Shown piece by piece: positions 48,370-57,714 of a stretch of DNA of 64,000 nucleotides. Within the stretch, counting starts at the first letter, position 1, and every line of letters begins with the position of its first letter. Source of the stretch: Nostoc sp. NMS4 (GTDB lineage Bacteria > Cyanobacteriota > Cyanobacteriia > Cyanobacteriales > Nostocaceae); the NCBI RefSeq assembly GCF_017115095.1, contig NZ_JABXKI010000265.1, positions 1 to 64,000 on the forward strand, written 5' to 3'. The translations under genes and the position numbers were made by a program. A model generated the notes under the pieces. That model was not told where the DNA came from. It saw only the letters and a list, made by a program, of their open reading frames with translations, and did no database searches.

Positions 48370-51308
48370 ATCTAGATCGGCTAAATTTAGAGACGCTAAT
48401 CGAGTTCATGGATGAACTGCGGGAGGCAGACTATCAAATCGGGATATCGCAGTATATTGCCGTCCAAAACCTGATGCTTGCGCTTATTGCTCAAGGAGAT
48501 AATCTAGATCGTCCTCAGAGATTCAAAACTCTTCTTAGTCCATTGCTTTGCCACTCACCTACTGAACAAGAAGATTTCTATCAACGATTTGACCAATGGC
48601 TGAAACGCCTGGGTTTTAGCGTCAACAATGCTGCACCAATAGACACGAAGGCAGAGAAACTACGGCAGGAGTTGCGGAAACTTAAGAACCAGAAGCGGAA
48701 ATGGTGGTGGTTTGCGATAATTGCTCTTCTTGCGTTTATAGGTGTGCTTTCTGTGAGATCAATGCCGTTCCAGCCTAAACTTATAATAGCTAAACCTTCA
48801 ATATTTAGAACTAGCAAACCTACACCTCTTCAGCCTAAACTTTCAATATTTAAAACTAGCAAACCTACACCTCTTCAGCCTAAACCTTCAATATTTAGAA
48901 CTAGCAAACCTACACCTCTTCAGCCTAAACCTTCAATATTTCAAACTAGCAAACCTACGCCTCAAAGCCAGGTTACGCAATGGCAACTCATAGTATTAGT
49001 AGTACTTCTACCAGTTTTGATATTTTTCGTTTGGCGACTTTGGTGGTTTTTCCAAGCGGATCGATTTCTAGTGCGTCATTCGACCAATCAACAGCCTCAA
49101 TTAGAGCAAGTGTATATTGTTGGTTTGGATGAGGAATTGTTTCCCAAAGTTTTATTTTTACATATCGCTCAAGGTTTTAGACGGCGTATCCCAATTTCAT
49201 TCTACGAACTCAATGTTAAAAAAACGGTAGAAAAGAGTGTGCAGTTAGGAGGTTACTTCACTCCAGTATATAGTTATCGCCAGCTTCTCCCTGAATATCT
49301 GGTGCTAATTGATCGCACTAATTACAATGACCACCAGGCGAGATTTGCTAAGGAAATAATTGACAGGTTAAGCCAAAATCAGGTTTTTCTCATAGGATAC
49401 TACTTTGATAGCGATCCACGCGTCTGCTTTCCGGTGGCAGGTAAAGGAACTCCCCGCACACTGCACGAAATGGCCAGAAAATACAGTCAGTATCGCCTGA
49501 TTCTATTCTCAGATGCTGAAGGGTTGTTTAGTTCCCGTACTGGTGAACTGGAATCTTGGAATCATTTGTTTACAAATTGGAGCGATCGCGCTATTTTAAC
49601 TCCAAAACCCTCAGAACATTGGGGATATCAAGAATTGGAATTATCCCGGCAGTTCGCTGTTCTACCTGCTACATCTGAGGGGTTAATGAAGTTGGTACAT
49701 AGTATTAAGTATGAAGAATTGCCTTATACACCTTCAGATAATTTTAGGGCACCTTTTCCAGAAATATTGAGAGTGCGATCGCGTCGCTGGATTGAACGAG
49801 ATCCCCCGGAATCATTGCTAATTGATGAGGTTTTAAAATCTCTCCAAGGCTATTTAGGTAAAGCTGGTTATCGCTGGTTGAGTGCTTGTGCTATCTTCCC
49901 ACAAATGCATTGGAATCTCACGCTCTACTTGGGTTATAACCTCAGCACAGAATATAAATCTACCTTGCTCCAAGATTCTCAGATCACTGATCTAGCTCGC
50001 TTACCGTGGTTCCGGGATGGTTATATGCCTGACTGGTTGCGGATACGTTTGATTTCCGAAATTCCCCGTCCAGAGGAAAAAAAGATCCGTTTAGCAATTG
50101 AAGCGTTGTTAGTAACTGCTGTTGAAGGCTCTGTTGGATTTCCGGAATTAGAAAGTGTCAAGAATAACTTTTATAAGCTTATGTTGGCTCAACCTCTGCT
50201 TAATTTGCTAGCTAAGAAAGCACCTGAAGATAGTCTTTTGCAAGACTACATTTTTCAAGAATTCATGGCTGGTAAAAAAAATAAGCTAGCGGTTCGGATG
50301 CGAAAAGCTTCGCGTAATGTACTCTCTTCCAAAAGAACAGAATCGTGGTTTTGGCTTCAATGGTTCTTGGTCACTACCTTAAGTCAAACTTTAGGTTGGG
50401 GTGTAGGGTGGTTGGGTGAGTCAATTATTATGCTGACTCTATCATTAGCTTTTAGTGGAGTTATAGCGGGAGTTATACAGCTGTACATCTTGATCTTGTA
50501 TGTACCAGAGTATGTGGCTAAGAGCAGTCGCTGGATATTAGCTAGCTGGATACTGACCAACTCAATCTCAAGTATCGGCTTATTATTTGCCGCAATTGTA
50601 GTTTTCGCAAAAGCCGGAACCTTCGCTGGAGAAGGATCTGTAGCCTTGGCCTTAACTATAACTGGAGCCGTAGTCTTAGCCTTAGGGGTAGCCTTAGCTG
50701 GATCTACTGCCGTAGCCTTTGCCGCAGTCTTAGCCGCAGTCTTAGCCATAGTCTTAGGCTTAGTTGGAGCCTTAAATTTAGCCTTAATCGTAGCTGTAGC
50801 CGGAGGTATAGCTATAGCCGGAGTAATAGTCTTAGCCATAACCGGGCCTATAGCCAAAGCCATAGCCCAAGTTTTAAATATAGCTAAAGCTAAGGCCGAA
50901 GCCTTAGATATAGTCTTAGCTAAAGCCGAAGCCTTAGCTGGAGCCGGAATCTTAACCGGAGCGGGAATCTTAGCTTTAGCTGGAATATTATCCGCAGACA
51001 AAATCGGAATCTTAGCCGGAGTCATAATCTTAGCTGGAGTCAGAATAATTCAATCGCTGATCTTAGATGGAATCTTGAACCAGACTATATCGTTGTATCG
51101 GGTATGGACGTTATCGCGCATCTTGAGTGATGTTGTTAGCTGTCTAGCTATCCCAGTAGCCTACGGGGTTACAAACTTCATGGAAAATTATGTAAGTACT
51201 TCCGTGGCAAAAATCGCTTTCGGGGCTACTCTGGGAACTGGTTCGGGGATTGTATCAGGAGCAATTACAGGCATTGCATTGCTTTGGCTATTGCGACAAC
51301 GTCAGTAG
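48345..51308 (+). CDS. Large multi-TM protein with vWA-like central region (MoxR partner, candidate effector)
   Basis: Overlaps the MoxR ORF by 25 bp. N-terminal helical domain, TM, Pro-rich tandem repeats, TM, YLVLIDRTNYNDHQARFAKEIIDRL...LILFSDAEGLF vWA-like segment, long hydrophobic C-terminus. Confidence 0.7.
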   Translation: MDKQPQEVNLDRLNLETLIEFMDELREADYQIGISQYIAVQNLMLALIAQGDNLDRPQRFKTLLSPLLCHSPTEQEDFYQRFDQWLKRLGFSVNNAAPIDTKAEKLRQELRKLKNQKRKWWWFAIIALLAFIGVLSVRSMPFQPKLIIAKPSIFRTSKPTPLQPKLSIFKTSKPTPLQPKPSIFRTSKPTPLQPKPSIFQTSKPTPQSQVTQWQLIVLVVLLPVLIFFVWRLWWFFQADRFLVRHSTNQQPQLEQVYIVGLDEELFPKVLFLHIAQGFRRRIPISFYELNVKKTVEKSVQLGGYFTPVYSYRQLLPEYLVLIDRTNYNDHQARFAKEIIDRLSQNQVFLIGYYFDSDPRVCFPVAGKGTPRTLHEMARKYSQYRLILFSDAEGLFSSRTGELESWNHLFTNWSDRAILTPKPSEHWGYQELELSRQFAVLPATSEGLMKLVHSIKYEELPYTPSDNFRAPFPEILRVRSRRWIERDPPESLLIDEVLKSLQGYLGKAGYRWLSACAIFPQMHWNLTLYLGYNLSTEYKSTLLQDSQITDLARLPWFRDGYMPDWLRIRLISEIPRPEEKKIRLAIEALLVTAVEGSVGFPELESVKNNFYKLMLAQPLLNLLAKKAPEDSLLQDYIFQEFMAGKKNKLAVRMRKASRNVLSSKRTESWFWLQWFLVTTLSQTLGWGVGWLGESIIMLTLSLAFSGVIAGVIQLYILILYVPEYVAKSSRWILASWILTNSISSIGLLFAAIVVFAKAGTFAGEGSVALALTITGAVVLALGVALAGSTAVAFAAVLAAVLAIVLGLVGALNLALIVAVAGGIAIAGVIVLAITGPIAKAIAQVLNIAKAKAEALDIVLAKAEALAGAGILTGAGILALAGILSADKIGILAGVIILAGVRIIQSLILDGILNQTISLYRVWTLSRILSDVVSCLAIPVAYGVTNFMENYVSTSVAKIAFGATLGTGSGIVSGAITGIALLWLLRQRQ
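48795..48968 (+). repeat. 45-bp in-frame tandem repeats (about 4 copies) encoding PSIFRTSKPTPLQPK
   Basis: ccttcaatatttagaactagcaaacctacacctcttcagcctaaa repeated. Confidence 0.92.
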
Positions 51309-51418
51309 ACCGAAAAGTTGTGTATTATATCCAAACGAGAACCGCTAACACTACTAAAGGTACTAGTTATCCCTTTTAAAATCGCTATAAGATGACAACA
51401 AGGGTCTTCTAAGTTTGG

Positions 51419-52759
51419 ATGAAAATGACCGAGCAAGGTGATGCTGACTTACCATCAACCGATTCTCAGCAATTGAGTGAACCGACCGACAAAACGATTA
51501 CCAAGTCGGTCGATAATTCCTGGACAAATCAGATTGCTGGTGTCTGGAACAAAGCAACAACACGTCTAACGCAACTCCTACCCGTAGAACAACTGGCACA
51601 GACAGTTGTGGAATGGTTTAGTGTGAGCGATACTCAGGTTGCAGAGATTTTAGAGAAAATCCGAGCCGAACTGCCAACCACAGAAGCGCTGCTAATTGGT
51701 AAACCCCAAGCCGGAAAAAGTTCTATTGTCCGAGGATTAACGGGAGTTTCTGCCGAAATTGTTGGTCAAGGATTTCGCCCACACACACAACACACCCAGC
51801 GCTATGCCTATCCTTCCAATGATTTGCCGTTACTGATTTTTACTGATACCGTGGGGCTGGGTGATGTCAAACAAGATACTCAAACAATTATTCAGGAGTT
51901 AGTTGGCGATTTACAACAGGAAACTCGTTCCGCCAGAATCCTGCTTTTGACTGTCAAAATCAATGATTTTGCAACTGACACCCTACGACAAATTGCTCAA
52001 CAACTGCGCCAGAAATATCCAGACATTCCCTGTCTGCTGGTAGTTACCTGCTTGCACGAAGTTTATCCTAGCGATACCGTCGATCATCCCATCTATCCGC
52101 CAGATTATCAGGAAGTCAACCGCGCATTTGCCGCAATGCAACAAGCCTTTGCAGGAATAAGCGATCGCTCTGTACTCATTGACTTTACTTTAGAAGAAGA
52201 TGGCTACACTCAGGTATTTTATGGCTTAGAAGCACTGCGAGATTCCTTAGCAGAACTGCTCCCACAAGCAGAAGCCCAGGCGATTTATCAGTTATTAGAT
52301 CGAGAAGAAGTTGGGAAGCAAATTGGCAACCTTTATCGAGATGCTGCACGCCGTTATATTTTGCCATTTGCGATTATGTCTGCAACTCTGGCGGCTGTCC
52401 CTCTGCCATTTGCGACAATGCCCGTACTCACTGCTTTGCAAGTATCAATGGTGGGTTTGTTGGGTAAATTATATGGGCAGACAGTTACTCCATCTCAGGC
52501 AGGAGGCGTTGTGAGTGCGATCGCAGGTGGTTTTTTAGCACAGGCAATTGCCCGGGAGTTAATTAAATTTATACCAGGTATTGGCAGTGCGATCGCCGCT
52601 TCTTGGGCAGCCGCCTATACCTGGGCATTAGGGGAAGCAGCTTGTGTTTACTTTGGTGATTTAATGGGAGGTAAGAAACCCGATCAAGAGAAAATTCAGT
52701 TAGTAATGCAAGAAGCATTTAAAGCGGCGCAAGAAAGGTTTAAAGGAATCAAACTTTAG
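51419..52759 (+). CDS. GTPase with C-terminal DUF697-like (YcjF-type) membrane domain
   Basis: ALLIGKPQAGKSSIVRGLTG (G1); LIFTDTVGLGDVKQ (G3); C-terminal hydrophobic helical domain. Confidence 0.8.
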   Translation: MKMTEQGDADLPSTDSQQLSEPTDKTITKSVDNSWTNQIAGVWNKATTRLTQLLPVEQLAQTVVEWFSVSDTQVAEILEKIRAELPTTEALLIGKPQAGKSSIVRGLTGVSAEIVGQGFRPHTQHTQRYAYPSNDLPLLIFTDTVGLGDVKQDTQTIIQELVGDLQQETRSARILLLTVKINDFATDTLRQIAQQLRQKYPDIPCLLVVTCLHEVYPSDTVDHPIYPPDYQEVNRAFAAMQQAFAGISDRSVLIDFTLEEDGYTQVFYGLEALRDSLAELLPQAEAQAIYQLLDREEVGKQIGNLYRDAARRYILPFAIMSATLAAVPLPFATMPVLTALQVSMVGLLGKLYGQTVTPSQAGGVVSAIAGGFLAQAIARELIKFIPGIGSAIAASWAAAYTWALGEAACVYFGDLMGGKKPDQEKIQLVMQEAFKAAQERFKGIKL

Positions 52760-53244
52760 GGGTAGTTATTGGGGTTTTCAACAATTAGACCTTCACTTGC
52801 TGCGGCTGCATTCAATTCGAAATCAGCAGATACAAATGTCACCAAAGGTAAACTGTTAGCTATGCAGAGGGCATTTACCGCACGACCAGACCCTAGCTGA
52901 ACTGCATCGTAGCCTCGTAACCCGTATGCTTCAGCTAATACCATTGCAGAGTTGATAATGCTCTCTGTGATTTCGACAACTTGGTATTCAGACTGGAGAT
53001 CGCTTTTAAACTGATTACATACTGCGATCGCATCTGTAGTAATGATACTTCCACCACGCGTTCCCCCCAGGGGTTGCCGTAGGCATCGTCGTGTAATGGC
53101 AGCGACAATTTCAACACTAGTAATAGCAGCAATTAGTACATCATTTTTTAGTCGCGGGTCAAATAAACTCAAAACCCATGCTGAACCTATCTCACTGACG
53201 TAGCGTTTGACCAGCGCACTGCTATCTAAATAATAAGCTGCCAT
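52756..53244 (-). CDS. PIN-domain (VapC-like) toxin
   Basis: YYLDSSALVKRYV, TSVEIVAAI, YDAVQLGSG, FVSADFELNAAA acidic residues. Confidence 0.9.
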   Translation of the reverse strand: MAAYYLDSSALVKRYVSEIGSAWVLSLFDPRLKNDVLIAAITSVEIVAAITRRCLRQPLGGTRGGSIITTDAIAVCNQFKSDLQSEYQVVEITESIINSAMVLAEAYGLRGYDAVQLGSGRAVNALCIANSLPLVTFVSADFELNAAAASEGLIVENPNNYP

Positions 53245-53508
53245 CTAGCAGCGTTCCTCAATGATTGTTTCAGAAACAGTTTTACCCTGTACCTGAATAA
53301 GTTGGTGTTCAGTTTGCTGAATGTAAACTGGTTGCTTGAGTTGTTTTACCAACCCAGAAGTTAACAGTGCTTTGTGAAATGTTGTCCGTTGAGTAACTTG
53401 TTCTTGCTCAACAATATATCTTTGTATAGCCTGATTCAACTGCTGTAACTCTTCTGGCTCTAAAATTTCAAGCTGATTGAGGATTTGGTTAAGAATTGCC
53501 TGTGGCAT
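53245..53508 (-). CDS. Antitoxin-like partner of the PIN toxin
   Basis: 87-aa ORF directly upstream of the PIN gene (adjacent stop/start); LNQILNQLEILEPEELQQLNQAIQRYI. Confidence 0.65.
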   Translation of the reverse strand: MPQAILNQILNQLEILEPEELQQLNQAIQRYIVEQEQVTQRTTFHKALLTSGLVKQLKQPVYIQQTEHQLIQVQGKTVSETIIEERC

Positions 53509-53642
53509 AGGCTTCTACGGTTCACCTGAGCTAGTTTATCTATTATTTTACGGTGGATATAACTTTACTTAATCATTTGTAAACAACTCGTAGGGTAGCA
53601 CAGTTAGCTGTGCGCCCAAAGCATGGGTTACATACCGCTCTC

Positions 53643-54875
53643 CTATACCTTGTCCTTGGCTGCTGGCACAATCCCAAACTTATTTAAACCTGCATCGATT
53701 TCCCTAAGTGCTTTAAAATCTTCCTCTGGTAAAGGATAGCTGCTACTGCTCAACAAATCACCACTAACAATCGGCTGCTTTTCCAAAAAAGAGAAAGCTT
53801 GGCGAAACTGATGCCCTTGGGCTTTAATCGGTGAATCAAAGTGGCAAGAAATAACCCACTCGAAGTCCCAACTTGCAACTTTATCAGCCCAGTCAATGGT
53901 TTCCTTCGGGGCGCGGTTGAGAATTAGCGTCTGTAAAATTGGTGCCACAAATAAACGCCCATCACCTCGCAGGGCATCAAACGATCGCAGCCAATCTGAC
54001 TCCCATTTAAAAGGATACAATCCAAAATAAGCTTTCCTGGATCGTTCTGGGGCTTTCAAGGAATCTTGTAAAACCTGACTCCATTGGGGTATATCTAATG
54101 CCCTTGGTCGAAAGTATAAAGCAAACAGACAGATGCGCTGCCAACCCTTACGGCGATTTACCTGACTATCTGCAACAATATCAGAAGCGCGATCCTTGGC
54201 ATGAAATAATAAAGGATATGGATCTAATAAAACGATCGCAGGTGGATCTTCTGGGATAGAAAGTACAGAATCTGTCACTAAAAGAGTATGCGATCGCTTG
54301 TGGAAAAAAGCAACTTCCGCAAACCTACCAAGGCCAAGACCAATAGGGCCAAGTATTGCATAATCAAACTCGTCAGCAAAGGGGGTTTTGCTGCTATCTT
54401 CTGGAAGTACTTGAGTGCGTTTTGGAGGTAAGCCAAGCCAGCTAAGGGGAAGATTTAGCGGGAAACTCCACTGATGGGGAGCCACAAACACCTGTGCAGT
54501 CGGAAAGTATCTGGCGAAGGGGCCAACAAAAACTTTGTGTTCTATACCAGAGATAGTTGGCAGAATAATGTACTTAATATCGCCATATTCTGCCACCAAC
54601 TCATTCACAAGTCTGATGCACTCTGGGGTTGGTGCAACAGGCGCATAGACAAGAAGACCCCTAGTTTCTAACTTCACAACAGTCATGCGAATTGGTACAA
54701 CAACGTAGAAAATGCCCTGAATTTGGTCAAAATTCCAGATTGTCTCTTTAAGCACTTCTTGACGAATTGTCTGCCGCCTACCATAGGGGTAGAGTGGCAC
54801 AACAGGCCATAATCCCCAGGAAAAATCCTTTGGATAAATCTGTTGTGTATTGACTATGCGTTCATCATTAGCCAC
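53643..54875 (-). CDS. DUF4336 (MBL-like fold) protein
   Basis: VVPIRMTVVKLETRGLLVYAPVAPTPECIRLV...IKYIILPT.SGIEHKVFVGPFARYFP, typical of DUF4336. Confidence 0.8.
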   Translation of the reverse strand: MANDERIVNTQQIYPKDFSWGLWPVVPLYPYGRRQTIRQEVLKETIWNFDQIQGIFYVVVPIRMTVVKLETRGLLVYAPVAPTPECIRLVNELVAEYGDIKYIILPTISGIEHKVFVGPFARYFPTAQVFVAPHQWSFPLNLPLSWLGLPPKRTQVLPEDSSKTPFADEFDYAILGPIGLGLGRFAEVAFFHKRSHTLLVTDSVLSIPEDPPAIVLLDPYPLLFHAKDRASDIVADSQVNRRKGWQRICLFALYFRPRALDIPQWSQVLQDSLKAPERSRKAYFGLYPFKWESDWLRSFDALRGDGRLFVAPILQTLILNRAPKETIDWADKVASWDFEWVISCHFDSPIKAQGHQFRQAFSFLEKQPIVSGDLLSSSSYPLPEEDFKALREIDAGLNKFGIVPAAKDKV

Positions 54876-55221
54876 TCTGCAACCCCCTCCAAATTCCCAA
54901 TACTCAAATTGTTTTTATTTGCTCTCCAGGAAGTTGGAGTTTAGCAAATTGTTGAGATAATAATACCAATTTGTAATTCGTAATACTCACCAAAGGCAAA
55001 AAGCAAGCTACGTAATTCGTAATTCGTAATTAAAAGGGGTTAGATTTTTTAAATACCCCTAAATCCCCCTTAAAAAGGCTATGGTGTACACACAAGTCGG
55101 AGAACTATTCAGTGCGACAGGCTGTACCTTTGAACCTAGCGCTTACCAACTGTACTGGTAGGGGTTATTAAATATGCTAGTCAAGGTGCATTTGCAGATC
55201 GTACAGTCTTGGGCAATACTA

Positions 55222-55324
55222 TACAGCACTTCCGGCAGCTATGAGGTACATCCTCAAAACTGAAAGCTATGCTAGGAGGGGGCAAGGATAAAAACTGTAT
55301 TGCATAATAGCCGGAAGCGCTGTA
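55222..55324. mobile_element. 103-bp MITE-like element with TIR TACAGCRCTTCCGGC
   Basis: tacagcacttccggc ... gccggaagcgctgta; ends in TA. Confidence 0.7.
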
Positions 55325-55330
55325 ACGCCT

Positions 55331-55480
55331 ATGGGAGTTGGCTCGGTGATTGGAGCCATAATCGGAGGAATGCTTGTTGGTATTGTTCCACCACGGGTAC
55401 TAAAGGTCATACTAGGGATAATCTTGAATATATCCGCGTTTCGAGTCTTTCACAAAGTAAAGTCCTCTGATGGGAAGTAA
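55331..55480 (+). pseudogene. C-terminal remnant of a TauE/SafE-family permease
   Basis: MGVGSVIGAIIGGMLVGIVPPRVLKVILGIILNISAFRVFHKVKSSDGK*. Confidence 0.7.
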
Positions 55481-55539
55481 CAAAGCTTTTCAGATTTTGA
55501 TTGCACTTTTTTGTGTCGATATCAGTGCGATCGCCAAAA

Positions 55540-55592
55540 GAAACCCCCTCTGCTTTTGCCATAGTAAAGTGATTACAACGCAGAGGGGTTTC
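55540..55592. terminator. Hairpin terminator
   Basis: GAAACCCCCTCTGC ... GCAGAGGGGTTTC followed by a T-rich stretch. Confidence 0.65.
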
Positions 55593-55716
55593 ATTTATTT
55601 TAATATTTTTGTGGAGGCAGGTTTTAAGGATAATCCTGGCAAAAAACTAGTTTATTTGATTTAAAACCCGCCAAAACCTATGTTGAATTGATTTTAAGCT
55701 GTGTACTCAGTTAGGC

Positions 55717-56172
55717 CTATTTCCAATCGGGAATTTCAGCATCTTCTCCCCCAATCCCGATTCCAGTGTTAAATATTTCCGCACCAGTAAGATTTAGATC
55801 GTTCATTGATGCTTGATACACATTAGAATCGTGAATCGTCGCGCGAGTAAAATTTACTCCGTTGAGATTAACTTGCTTCAAATTCACATTGGTTACATAA
55901 GCAGATGTTAGGTTAGCACCTGCCAAGTTTGCACCAGTTAAGTCAGCACCTTCGAGGTTAGCTCCTACAAGGTTGGCTCCTTGGAGCTTCGAGCCTCTCA
56001 AGTCAGCACCAATCAAATGAGCGCCACTGAGGTTAGCTCCTGATAGATCGCACTTAACACATTCCCCAGTTGAAAGCAGCTTTTGTAAATCCTGTGGATT
56101 CTCGGCTCTAACCGAGCTAGCGAAAAATAGGGGTGTTGCTAAGGCCATGGCCGCTAATAGCTGGAGTTTCAT
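55717..56172 (-). CDS. Secreted pentapeptide-repeat protein
   Basis: Signal peptide; DLSGANLSGAHLIGADLRGSKLQGANLVGANLEGADLTGANLAGANL. Confidence 0.95.
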   Translation of the reverse strand: MKLQLLAAMALATPLFFASSVRAENPQDLQKLLSTGECVKCDLSGANLSGAHLIGADLRGSKLQGANLVGANLEGADLTGANLAGANLTSAYVTNVNLKQVNLNGVNFTRATIHDSNVYQASMNDLNLTGAEIFNTGIGIGGEDAEIPDWK

Positions 56173-56582
56173 AATTTTCCCCCTTAATATATCGAGTTGC
56201 GTCCGTTCTGTCCCTCACAACTCTATTATCTCACTAAATTTCGTAAGGTCAATCTATCTTGTGACAATCTATCTTGTGACAAGTTAGTTGTGATCTGAAA
56301 CACAGTTAACAATTCAAAATTCAAAATTCAAAATTAAAGACATTTCAGACTCTTGATTTAAACCCCGACTGAAATTGGTGCTACATATAGATTGCAGGTT
56401 ATTAAACCCTTTAATTTACGATAAAGGTGATGCCAAAAATGCCATTAATTCCGAATCTCTGGCGATTTTTACTCAATAATTCCCCAAAAACTGCCAGTGT
56501 TAAATCACTATTAAATCTTTTTAAAAGTAAAAGCTGGCAGCAACTTAAACAAGTATTTATACTTATCAATTGATAGTTTAGC

Positions 56583-57447
56583 TTAAGTCTTCAGAAATTC
56601 TCGCATATACTGATTAACCAATTCTGGCTGTTCTTGCTGCACCCAATGACCACAATTAGGAATGTACTTGATTTGAAAATCCCTGACATAAGTGGCGGTA
56701 TCGTAGGTTAGTTCCTTGCCAAGTACGGTGTCATTTTCTCCCCAAATCATCAGTGTTGACACTTCCAGAATGCCCCAATTTGGATTTAACATTCTCTGTT
56801 GAAAAACATTGCGGTAGTAGTTCAACATTGCTGTAAGCGCACCGCGTTTTGCCGCAGCATTTTTGTACGCATCAATATCCGCTTTAGTGAAAGCACCTTT
56901 GTTAACTGCTGTACCTTTAAAAATTGTTTCAATTGCTTGATAATCTGAAGATTGTAAGAATATTTCTGGTATCCAGGGTAGTTGAAAGAGGAAGATATAG
57001 TAACTTCGCTGCAACTGTTGGAGGGTGCGTAATCCTTGGGCAAACTTGGCAGGATGAGGTAGGTTAAGAATAATTAATCGTTCTACCATTTCGGGATAAG
57101 TGTATGCAAAAGCCCAAGCGATCGCACCTCCCCAATCGTGTCCAACTAATACACATTCTTGGTATCCTAACGCTTTAATTATCCCCTCAACATCTTTGAT
57201 AAATTCATTCATCACATAAGCTGATTGTTCCCGTGGTTTATCACTGTCGTTGTAGCCACGCAAGTCAAGAGCGACGACTTTAAAATCTTGGGCAAATTCT
57301 GGTATTTGATGCCGCCAAGAGTACCAAAACTCAGGAAACCCATGCAACATCAACATTAAGGGACCTTCACCTTGGTTAACGTAGTGTAGTTTTACACCGT
57401 TGGTGGTTATATATTCGTGTTTCCAAGAAGTTTCTATTAGGGACATA
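56583..57447 (-). CDS. Alpha/beta hydrolase (epoxide hydrolase-like)
   Basis: MLHGFPEFWYSWRHQIPEFA, VGHDWGGAIAW nucleophile elbow, CGHWVQQEQPE; likely start MSLIETSW at 57447. Confidence 0.92.
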
Positions 57448-57714
57448 ATTAAAATAATTCGTAATGACGCTCGTTCGCTCTTAGCGTCTCCCCTTGGGAG
57501 AAGACTCGCTACCGCTACGCTAACGTAATTCGTAATGATGCATACTCTACTTAATAACTGTAAGATTATTTTGAGCAGTCTCACGTCTATTGAATAGAAA
57601 AAAATTAGATAATTTGCCCTGGGGTAGATGTGAATCGTGGATAAATTTTGGTAAAGGGTAGATATTATCCCCAATTAGCATGAGACAACAGTTGACAAAC
57701 CATGCTTCAGAGAA

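Noticed and set aside
50384-51025. 213-aa minus-strand ORF rich in Ala/Lys/Pro
   Set aside because: Antisense shadow of the codon-periodic hydrophobic region of ORF 48345-51308; low complexity, no start context.
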